From the NCBI GenBank assembly GCA_026645375.1, contig JAPFFX010000144.1, forward strand, positions 1 to 9,255: 9,255 bases of DNA, written 5' to 3'. The notes beneath the pieces were generated by a model that was not told the DNA's origin, made no database searches, and saw nothing but the letters and a program-made list of their open reading frames with translations. This DNA comes from Citricoccus sp. WCRC_4 (GTDB lineage Bacteria > Actinomycetota > Actinomycetes > Actinomycetales > Micrococcaceae). Shown here piece after piece: positions 1 to 5,298 of this stretch. Position 1 is the stretch's first letter. Each line of letters begins with the position of its first letter. Position numbers and translations under genes: made by a program.

Positions 1-10
1 TCACTCCCGG

Positions 11-74
11 AAACGAAAGGTCGATAGATGACGTGGAGTCGCGTTGTCGGACCATTCCAGGTCATCTATCGACC
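11..74 (-). terminator. Rho-independent terminator of purA
   Basis: A perfect 14-nt inverted repeat, GGTCGATAGATGAC at 19-32 against GTCATCTATCGACC at 61-74, lies 18 nt past the purA stop. Inside it, after one mismatch, TGGA (34-37) pairs with TCCA (56-59), so the hairpin is long. Read on the minus strand, the stem is followed at once by TTTCGTTT (complement of 11-18), which is the expected T-rich tail. The stem is clearly richer in A and T than its surroundings, which is unusual for a terminator in GC-rich DNA. The T-rich tail exists only on the minus strand, so termination of purA transcripts is the natural reading. Confidence 0.75.
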
Positions 75-92
75 GCTGGATTCAGGTGGGGG

Positions 93-1388
93 TCAGTCCT
101 CGATGAGGTCCCGGACCTGGACCACCTGGTCGCGGCCGGGTCCCACGCCGATCGCGGAGATCCGGGTGCCGGACATCTTCTCCAGGGCCAGGACGTAATC
201 GCGCGCGTTGGCCGGCAGGTCGTCCATCGTGCGGGCGCCGGAGATGTCCTCGGTCCAGCCGTCGAAGTACTCGTAGACGGGCTGGGCGTGGTGGAACTCG
301 GTCTGGGTCATCGGCATGTCGTCGTGCCGCACCCCGTCCACCTCATAGGCCACGCACACCGGGATCCGCTCGATGCCGGTGAGCACGTCCAGCTTGGTCA
401 CGAAGTAGTCGGTGAAGCCGTTGATGCGGGTGGCGTGGCGGGCCATGACGGCGTCATACCAGCCGGTGCGGCGCGGCCGGCCGGTGTTCACGCCGAACTC
501 ACCGCCCACGGTGCGCAGCCGGGTGCCCATGCCGTCCTCGTCGAACAGCTCGGTGGGGAACGGCCCGGAGCCCACGCGGGTGGTGTAGGCCTTGACGATC
601 CCGATGGTGCGGGTGAACCGCGTGGGGCCGATGCCGGCGCCCACGGAGGCCCCGCCCGCCGTCGGGTTGGAGCTGGTGACGAACGGGTAGGTGCCGTGGT
701 CCACGTCCAGGTAGGTGGCCTGGCCGCCCTCCATCAGCACGACCTTGCCCTCGTCCAGGGCGTCGTTGAGCAGGATCGTGGAGTCCACGACCATCGGGCG
801 CAACCGCTCGGCGAAGGACAGGAAGTACTCGGCGATCTCGTCCACCGTGATGGCCCGGCGGTTGTAGAGCTTGACCAGCAGCTCGTTCTTCTGGCGCAGG
901 GCGCCCTCGATCTTCTGCCGCAGGATCGACTCGTCGAACACGTCCTGGACGCGGATGCCCAGGCGGCCGACCTTGTCCATGTAGGTGGGGCCGATGCCGC
1001 GGCCGGTGGTGCCGATGGCACGCTTGCCGAGGAAGCGCTCCGTGACCTTGTCCATGGTCTGGTGGTACGGGGCCACCAGGTGGGCGTTGGCGGAGATGCG
1101 CAGGTGGTCACAGCGCTGGCCGCGGGACTCGAGGCCGTCGATCTCCTCGAACAGTGCCTCGAGGTTCACCACCACGCCGTTGCCGATCACGGGCACGGCG
1201 TTCGGGGACAGGATGCCGGCCGGCAGCAGCTTCAGCTCGAACTTCTCGCCGCCCACGACCACGGTGTGCCCGGCGTTGTTGCCGCCGTTGGGCTTGACCA
1301 CGTAGTCGACCCGGCCGCCGAGCAGATCGGTGGCCTTGCCCTTGCCTTCGTCGCCCCACTGGGCGCCGACGATCGCGATTGCTGGCAT
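93..1388 (-). CDS. purA: Adenylosuccinate synthetase
   Basis: Cytosolic enzyme that joins IMP and aspartate using GTP to give adenylosuccinate, the first step from IMP to AMP. The 431-residue product has the usual family length. Visible motifs: the GTP-binding GAQWGDEGKGK at residues 8-18 with catalytic Asp13, NNAGHT at 37-42 with catalytic His41, the GTTGRGIGP loop, the DHGTYPFVTSSNPTAGG block, and TGRPRRTGWYD. The variant EGGQATYLDVDHG, where many bacteria have EGAQG, is common in actinobacteria as I recall. An in-frame ATG exists 90 nt upstream, but I chose 1388. The protein then starts MPAIAIVGAQWG like its relatives, and an AGGAGAG ribosome site (complement of 1397-1403) sits 8 nt before it. 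A weak -10-like TAAACT (complement of 1526-1531) is the best promoter guess. The next gene upstream on the same strand is an SRPBCC protein 219 nt away. Confidence 0.97.
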   Translation of the reverse strand: MPAIAIVGAQWGDEGKGKATDLLGGRVDYVVKPNGGNNAGHTVVVGGEKFELKLLPAGILSPNAVPVIGNGVVVNLEALFEEIDGLESRGQRCDHLRISANAHLVAPYHQTMDKVTERFLGKRAIGTTGRGIGPTYMDKVGRLGIRVQDVFDESILRQKIEGALRQKNELLVKLYNRRAITVDEIAEYFLSFAERLRPMVVDSTILLNDALDEGKVVLMEGGQATYLDVDHGTYPFVTSSNPTAGGASVGAGIGPTRFTRTIGIVKAYTTRVGSGPFPTELFDEDGMGTRLRTVGGEFGVNTGRPRRTGWYDAVMARHATRINGFTDYFVTKLDVLTGIERIPVCVAYEVDGVRHDDMPMTQTEFHHAQPVYEYFDGWTEDISGARTMDDLPANARDYVLALEKMSGTRISAIGVGPGRDQVVQVRDLIED

Positions 1389-1461
1389 GAGTGCATCTCT
1401 CCTGAGCAGGCCGGAGGGATGTTCCCGCCCGGCCCTCGACATGGAAAACGCCCCCGGCGAG

Positions 1462-1493
1462 CGGTCCGACGGGATCATCCCGGGACTCGACCG
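1462..1493 (-). promoter_or_regulatory. Dyad in the purA leader, possible operator or attenuator
   Basis: The spacer upstream of purA holds a 13-base palindrome, CGGGATCATCCCG (1470-1482), inside an outer pair CGGTC (1462-1466) and GACCG (1489-1493). On the minus strand this is followed about 15 nt later by GGGGGCGTTTTCC (complement of 1442-1454), so an attenuator-like fold is conceivable. An operator for a dimeric regulator is equally possible. No known purine riboswitch was recognised. The rest of 1389-1607 holds no gene that I can support. Confidence 0.25.
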
Positions 1494-1607
1494 TGTGGTA
1501 CATCACCTGAGGGCCTTACATCGAGAGTTTACCAGCCACCGCCGGGGGCCTTCCCGACGACGGCCACGCACCGTCACGCTGCGCGACGCCGTGGGACTGC
1601 CGTCGGA

Positions 1608-2042
1608 CTAGGGGGCCTTCTCCGCGTAGGCGCGGAATTCCTCCAGCTGGGCCGCCTCGGCGTCGGCGAGCGCGGTGGCCAGGTCCACGGCCTCGTCGTG
1701 CAGGTCCTGGACGGAGCGGACCGCCACCCGCAGCTGCACCCGCGTCCAGTCGCCGTCCGGCAGCAACAGGTAGCCGTACTCCACGCGCAGGTCCGAGTCG
1801 TCCGTGCCGTTGACCATGGTCAGGCCGTGACCGGGGTCGAACGTGGACAGGGTGTACTGGCGTTCGTGCCCGCCGGCCACATAGGTGAGTTCCTGGCCCG
1901 GGCCCACCGGCCCGTTGACGTGCATCTCGTCCACTCCGGGCAGCCAGGCGGGCGCGGCCGCCCAGTCCGTGAGCAGCTCCCAGACCCGCCCGGTGGGCAG
2001 GTGGACCACGATCTCGTCCTCGAGTGCGCTGAACGTCTCCAT
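1608..2042 (-). CDS. SRPBCC-family (polyketide cyclase/START-like) protein
   Basis: A 144-residue protein with the pattern of the SRPBCC or Polyketide_cyc2 fold, a helix-grip barrel with a hydrophobic ligand cavity. The N-terminal strand EDEIVVHLPTGRVWELLTDWAAAPAWLPGV (residues 8-37) is the family's typical opening: strand, helix, then tryptophan- and proline-rich loop. Later strands (ELTYVAGGHERQYTLSTFDPGHGLTM, LRVEYGYLLLP, TRVQLRVAVRS) and a long C-terminal helix (about 112-140) complete the fold. It has no signal peptide and should be cytosolic. The start is the ATG at 2040-2042, with AGGA (complement of 2050-2053) 7 nt upstream; the longer reading frame beyond it overlaps the divergent transporter gene and is not real. 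The family is functionally diverse (lipid, polyketide or hormone binding; CoxG-like), so ligand and role cannot be assigned. No clear terminator separates it from purA. Confidence 0.85.
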   Translation of the reverse strand: METFSALEDEIVVHLPTGRVWELLTDWAAAPAWLPGVDEMHVNGPVGPGQELTYVAGGHERQYTLSTFDPGHGLTMVNGTDDSDLRVEYGYLLLPDGDWTRVQLRVAVRSVQDLHDEAVDLATALADAEAAQLEEFRAYAEKAP

Positions 2043-2120
2043 CCCTGAATCCTGACGGGCGGCACCGGGTGACGGAAGGGTGCATGGGCGGGCGACCCTG
2101 CCTGGCCGGGGAGGCACGGA

Positions 2121-2149
2121 TTGACCGGCGCATGGTCCCTCCATACCGT
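2121..2149 (+). promoter_or_regulatory. Sigma-70-type promoter of the transporter gene
   Basis: TTGACC at 2121-2126 (five of six -35 consensus bases) is separated by exactly 17 nt from TACCGT at 2144-2149, which keeps the key T, A and final T of a -10 box. This is a normal quality for a housekeeping actinobacterial promoter. It predicts a start of transcription near 2156 and a leader of about 80 nt before the atoE-like start codon. No comparably good promoter for the divergent SRPBCC gene was seen in this spacer. Confidence 0.55.
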
Positions 2150-2165
2150 GAGAGGCGTCACGCTC

Positions 2166-2219
2166 GAGGCTGCAGGGCCCCCTGCACGCCTCACCTGCCC
2201 GCCGCCGGGATACGGCGGC
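2166..2219 (+). promoter_or_regulatory. Two tandem hairpins in the transporter 5' leader
   Basis: Between the predicted promoter and the start codon lie two hairpins. The first pairs GAGGC plus TGCAGGG (2166-2177) with CCCTGCA (2180-2186) and GCCTC (2188-2192), with a single bulged C at 2187. The second pairs GCCGCCG (2201-2207) with CGGCGGC (2213-2219) around the loop GGATA, and ends 4 nt before the GAGGAG ribosome site (2224-2229). Their position in a short leader next to the ribosome site suggests control of translation or mRNA stability. They match no riboswitch class I recognise. Confidence 0.45.
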
Positions 2220-2237
2220 AGATGAGGAGACCGCACC

Positions 2238-3626
2238 ATGTCCAGCGCGCCCGGTAGCACCGAGACCCGCCCCCGCAAGGAGGGCACGCCCCTGTCCCGG
2301 GCCATGCGCCCCATCAACAACGTGGTGGAGCGGTTCATCCCCTCCGCACTCGTGTTCTCGATCGCCCTGACGTTCATCGTCGCGATCCTGGCCCTGATCC
2401 TCACCGACACCGGGCCGGCCGACCTGATCCTGTACTGGGGCGACGGCCTGGCCGGGCTGCTGTCCTTCATCACGCAGATGGCACTGATCCTGCTGCTCGG
2501 GCACATCCTGGCCAACACGGGACCGGTCCGCCGGCTGCTCGCCTTCCTGGGCAGCATCCCGAGCTCGCCGTTGATGGCGTACGTCTTCGTGTTCGTGGTG
2601 GCCGCCATCGCCAGCCTCATCACGTGGGGCCTGGGGCTGGTGGTCGGCGGGCTGCTCGCCCGTGAGGTCGCCTACCAGGGCCGCGAGCGCGGGATGAAGC
2701 TGCACTTCCCCATGCTGGTGGCCTCGGGCTTCGCCGGGTTCGTGGTCTGGCACATGGGCTACTCGGCGTCCGGCCCCCTGACGGCCGCGACGGAGGACTC
2801 GTTCCTCATCGAACCGCTGGGTGGAGAGCCGCTGCCGATCACCGAGACCGTCTTCTCCTCGTGGAACATGATCGCCGCCGTCGCGACCATCCTGGTGGTG
2901 AGCCTGGCCCTGTTCCTGGTGGCGCCGCGCGCCGGGGACAGGATCAAGGAGCTGGAGATCGACGCCCGCGAGAAGGCCGACGACGGCCAGGAGGAGATCG
3001 TCACCCCGGCCGACCGGTTGGACGCCAGCCGCGTGGTGACCCTGCTCCTGGGACTGATGCTCACGGCCTACCTGGTCCTGCACTTCGCCCAGGGCGGCAC
3101 GCTGACCCTGGACACCGTGAACTGGTCCTTCCTGGCGCTGATCCTGCTCCTGGTGCGGAACCCCTTCGAGCTGATCGCCCTGACGAAGAACGCCGCCTCC
3201 AACGTGGGCGAGATCCTGCTGCAGTTCCCCCTCTACGCGGGCATCCTGGGCCTGATGACCGGCTCCGGCCTGATCCAGGTGTTCTCGGACGCCTTCGTGG
3301 CGATCTCCACCCCGGTCACCTTCGGCCTGCTGGCCTTCCTGTCCGCGGGCCTGGTGAACTTCTTCGTCCCCTCCGGTGGTGGGCAGTTCGCCGTGCAGGG
3401 CCCGATCATGCTCTCGGCCGGCGCCGAGCTCGGCGTGGACCCGGCGGTCACGATCATGGCGGTGTCCTACGGCGACCAGTGGACCAACATGGTCCAGCCG
3501 TTCTGGGCCATTCCACTGCTGGCGATCGCCGGACTGAAGATGCGGGACATCCTGGGGTACACCACGGTGGTCCTGATCGCCTCCGGCCTGGTGTTCGCCG
3601 GGACGCTGTTGCTCGTCTCCCTGTAG
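2238..3626 (+). CDS. atoE: Short-chain fatty acid transporter, AtoE family
   Basis: Integral membrane carrier of 462 residues; E. coli AtoE, which takes up short-chain acids such as acetoacetate and butyrate, is about 440. Roughly ten hydrophobic segments are visible, for example at 36-57, 69-92, 111-138, 161-175, 210-228, 264-283, 296-306, 328-346, 356-376 and 440-462. The family signatures are clear: HMGYSASGPL at 172-181, NFFVPSGGGQFAVQGPI at 374-390 and GDQWTNMVQPFW at 412-423. A charged cytoplasmic loop (about 230-262) divides the two halves. The ATG at 2238 has GAGGAG (2224-2229) 8 nt upstream. The gene is monocistronic: own promoter, strong hairpin after the stop, and a divergent neighbour behind. 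The substrate is inferred from the family; a position beside a phasin gene fits uptake of acids that can become PHA precursors. Plain family name is certain, the exact substrate is not. Confidence 0.9.
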   Translation: MSSAPGSTETRPRKEGTPLSRAMRPINNVVERFIPSALVFSIALTFIVAILALILTDTGPADLILYWGDGLAGLLSFITQMALILLLGHILANTGPVRRLLAFLGSIPSSPLMAYVFVFVVAAIASLITWGLGLVVGGLLAREVAYQGRERGMKLHFPMLVASGFAGFVVWHMGYSASGPLTAATEDSFLIEPLGGEPLPITETVFSSWNMIAAVATILVVSLALFLVAPRAGDRIKELEIDAREKADDGQEEIVTPADRLDASRVVTLLLGLMLTAYLVLHFAQGGTLTLDTVNWSFLALILLLVRNPFELIALTKNAASNVGEILLQFPLYAGILGLMTGSGLIQVFSDAFVAISTPVTFGLLAFLSAGLVNFFVPSGGGQFAVQGPIMLSAGAELGVDPAVTIMAVSYGDQWTNMVQPFWAIPLLAIAGLKMRDILGYTTVVLIASGLVFAGTLLLVSL

Positions 3627-3654
3627 GGACCTGGAGGGGCCTGGAGGGCACGGA

Positions 3655-3690
3655 CCCGCGGTCCGTCCGGTCGGCGGTCCGCGGGCTTGT
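3655..3690 (+). terminator. GC-rich hairpin after the transporter gene
   Basis: CCCGCGG (3655-3661) pairs with CCGCGGG (3679-3685). After a T-T mismatch the stem continues for five pairs (3663-3667 with 3673-3677, one of them G-U), leaving a 5-nt loop. A competing small hairpin, ACGGACC/GGTCCGT at 3650-3666, overlaps it. Only CTTGT follows, so the T tract is poor, as is common for actinobacterial terminators. It lies 29 nt past the atoE-like stop and directly before the phasin promoter. Confidence 0.5.
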
Positions 3691-3716
3691 AAAAGTTAGC
3701 AATACATTGCTAACTT
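3687..3716 (+). promoter_or_regulatory. Predicted promoter of the phasin gene
   Basis: TTGTAA at 3687-3692 and TAACTT at 3711-3716 form a -35/-10 pair with an 18-nt spacer. The segment is an AT-rich island in otherwise GC-rich DNA, as expected for a promoter. The predicted transcript starts near 3723, giving a leader of about 45 nt that ends in a GAGGAGA ribosome site (3757-3763). Confidence 0.5.
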
Positions 3717-3717
3717 T
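3692..3717. promoter_or_regulatory. Perfect palindromic operator in the phasin promoter
   Basis: The half-site AAAGTTAGCAAT (3692-3703) is followed by a 2-nt spacer, AC, and by its exact reverse complement ATTGCTAACTTT (3706-3717). It spans nearly the whole predicted -35 to -10 interval, so a dimeric regulator bound here would block RNA polymerase. The length and symmetry fit a TetR- or MarR-type repressor. Which regulator binds is unknown, and none is encoded in the window. It could also fold as an RNA hairpin, but transcripts from the predicted start would not contain it. Confidence 0.65.
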
Positions 3718-3767
3718 GTTAACCGGCAGGCAAACCGCTGCCAGGGATATCAACGCGAGGAGACACC

Positions 3768-4457
3768 ATGGCCGCTGCAACCACCACCGCCACCCCGTCC
3801 ACCAACTCCACCACCGCCGCCAAGGCGAAGGCCGCCGCCGAGCAGGCCAAGGCCACCGCCGACCAGGCCACCCAGGCCGCCACCTCGATGGCCGGGGAGA
3901 CCGCCGACCAGGCCCAGGCCACCACCGACAAGGCCACCCAGGCCACCACCAGGATGATGGAGGAGACCATCGAACGCTTCGAGCAGAACTCCGAGCGCCT
4001 CACCAAGATGGTCGAGGACGCCGCCAAGCGCTTCGAGGAGAACTCCGAGCGCGTCAAGGCCTTCAACACCGAGATGATGGAGTCGGCCAAGGCCAACAGC
4101 CGCGTCGTCGTCGACAACTACGCCAAGGCCGCCAAGATGGCCGAGGAGACGACCAAGCGCCTCCAGGCCAACTCCGAGCACGTCGCCAAGATGACCCAGG
4201 AGGCCGCCAAGAGCTTCCAGGAGAACTCCGAGCGGGTGCACGAGGTCAACACCGCGATGATGGATTCCTCCAAGTCCGGCAGCCGCCTCGTCGTGGACAA
4301 CTACGCCCAGGCCGCCCGCAGCGTGCTCGCCATGCAGCGCCAGATGGTCGACGCCGCCCAGGTCCAGTGGGCCCAGGACGCCGCCGCCACCCAGATCCGG
4401 TTCGCCGAGGACGTCACCGTCGCGTGGACCCGGGCCGCCCGCGCACTGCTGAAGTGA
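3768..4457 (+). CDS. Phasin-like alanine-rich helical protein
   Basis: A 229-residue protein that is almost entirely helical, with no signal peptide, membrane segment or cysteine. Residues 1-65 are rich in Ala, Thr, Lys and Gln, with a 22-residue periodicity (DQATQAAT at 32-39, DKATQATT at 54-61). Residues 70-185 contain a duplicated unit: NSE motifs at 74, 92, 135 and 153, and VVDNYA at 114-119 and 175-180. The C-terminal part (186-229) is a further amphipathic helix. This composition, the NSR..VVDNYA pattern and the length fit the phasin family, small proteins that coat polyhydroxyalkanoate granules. Similar helices also occur in LEA-like and other coiled-coil proteins, so the role is inferred. 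The ATG at 3768 has GAGGAGA (3757-3763) 4 nt before it. The gene stands alone, with its own promoter, operator and terminator. Confidence 0.72.
   Translation: MAAATTTATPSTNSTTAAKAKAAAEQAKATADQATQAATSMAGETADQAQATTDKATQATTRMMEETIERFEQNSERLTKMVEDAAKRFEENSERVKAFNTEMMESAKANSRVVVDNYAKAAKMAEETTKRLQANSEHVAKMTQEAAKSFQENSERVHEVNTAMMDSSKSGSRLVVDNYAQAARSVLAMQRQMVDAAQVQWAQDAAATQIRFAEDVTVAWTRAARALLK
3975..4337 (+). repeat. Intragenic duplication of a 61-codon unit
   Basis: Codons 70-130 and 131-190 of the phasin-like gene are two diverged copies of one unit. Each has a short part of 18 residues (R/L-x-x-NSE...AAK) followed by a longer part (F-x-E-NSER...NT.MM..SK..SR.VVDNYA.AA). The NSE motifs are spaced 18, 43 and 18 residues apart, so the period is 61. 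The first part also resembles the start of the second, suggesting an older, smaller repeat. Confidence 0.8.
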
Positions 4458-4488
4458 ACTGAGCAGCACTGATCTGACATCAGCGCCG

Positions 4489-4523
4489 GAGGGGCCCTAC
4501 CGACTGAGGTAGGGCCCCTCTTT
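4489..4523 (+). terminator. Rho-independent terminator of the phasin gene
   Basis: GAGGGGCCCTACC (4489-4501) pairs perfectly over 13 bp with GGTAGGGCCCCTC (4508-4520) around the loop GACTGA, followed by TTTCGT. It lies 31 nt past the phasin stop. The biotin operon converges on it from the other side, ending at 4573. Its transcripts would meet the same hairpin, although with no T tract in that direction. The remaining bases between the hairpin and 4573 hold nothing else I can name. Confidence 0.9.
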
Positions 4524-4572
4524 CGTCCTGACGTCCGTCCTGCCGTCAACGGCGGATTCCCCCGGTGGGCGG

Positions 4573-5298
4573 TCAGCCGCCCGGCCGCGGCGGCAGCACC
4601 CCGGCCAGCGCGGTGGCCGCCCCGGAGACGACCTCCTCCGTGGCGGAGGCCAGGCCCTCCGGCAGCGCTCCGCCCCAGGCATAACCGTGGTCCTCGGCCG
4701 TGTCACGCAACCGGCCCAGGTTGGCCCGGTGCACCCCGGTCGGTTCCACCGGCCAGCTGCCCACGATCAGCGCCCCCGGCCGCACGCCTCGACGCGCGGC
4801 GGCCTCCAGCGTCAACCCCGTGTGGTTGAGCGTGCCCAGGTCCGGGCGGGTGATCACGGCCAGCGGCGCACCGGTGCCGAGGGCGATGTCGGCAATGGTG
4901 GCACCGTCCGGGGTCAGCTGGACGAGCAGCCCCCCGGCCCCCTCGACCAGGACCGTGTCCCGGTCCCCGGCCAGCGCCGCGATCCGCTCCAGGTGCCACT
5001 CCAGTCCCGGCAGCGCATCCACCGCGGCCGCTCCCCCGGCCTCGAGCGCGGCGTCCACCGGCGCCATCGCCGGGCCCAGCCTCACGCCCTCCGCCACGGT
5101 CAGCCGGTCCGGGCGTCCCAGCAGTCTCGCCACGGTCTCGACGTCCCCGGCCCCGGCCGGACCGACGCCCGTCTGGGCCGGCTTGTACACGGCCACCCGG
5201 TCACCCCGGGCGAGCGCCGCGGCGGCCAGGCATGCCGTGGCCATGGTCTTGCCGACGTCGGTGTCCGTGCCGGTGACGCAGAGTACCATCGCGCTCAC
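4573..5298 (-). CDS. bioD: Dethiobiotin synthetase
   Basis: ATP-dependent carboxylase that closes the ureido ring of 7,8-diaminopelargonate to give dethiobiotin, the third of the four late biotin steps. The 241-residue product has the P-loop GTDTDVGKT at 10-18, YKPAQTG at 38-44 (substrate-binding Lys39), VEGAGGLLV at 118-126 and TRPDLGTLNHT at 150-160, all in family order. I chose the GTG at 5296-5298 because it overlaps the P450 stop codon by 4 nt (GTGA), the same coupling used at two other junctions of this operon. An ATG three codons later (5287-5289) is a possible alternative and would shorten the protein to 238 residues. Neither has a strong ribosome site, which fits translational coupling. 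It is the last gene of the operon. Confidence 0.95.
   Translation of the reverse strand: MSAMVLCVTGTDTDVGKTMATACLAAAALARGDRVAVYKPAQTGVGPAGAGDVETVARLLGRPDRLTVAEGVRLGPAMAPVDAALEAGGAAAVDALPGLEWHLERIAALAGDRDTVLVEGAGGLLVQLTPDGATIADIALGTGAPLAVITRPDLGTLNHTGLTLEAAARRGVRPGALIVGSWPVEPTGVHRANLGRLRDTAEDHGYAWGGALPEGLASATEEVVSGAATALAGVLPPRPGG

Noticed and set aside
1555..1607. A 7-bp inverted repeat (CGACGGC at 1558-1564, GCCGTCG at 1599-1605) after the SRPBCC stop as a terminator
   Set aside because: The loop is over 30 nt and no T tract follows, so it is not convincing; read-through into purA is possible.
33..2048. A 671-codon open frame on the plus strand across purA and the SRPBCC gene
   Set aside because: It is antisense to two well-supported genes. 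Its product is a His/Gly/Val/Ala-rich string with no domain, a usual by-product of GC-rich third positions.
1608..3083. A 491-residue version of the SRPBCC protein extended upstream
   Set aside because: The first 347 residues lie antisense to the transporter gene and look like low-complexity Gln/His/Asp/Arg text. The domain begins at the ATG at 2042, which has a ribosome site.
2861..4462. A 533-codon plus-strand frame running through the transporter and the phasin gene
   Set aside because: It is out of frame with both genes, crosses a terminator hairpin and a promoter, and encodes only Arg/Gly/Pro/Asp/His-rich sequence.
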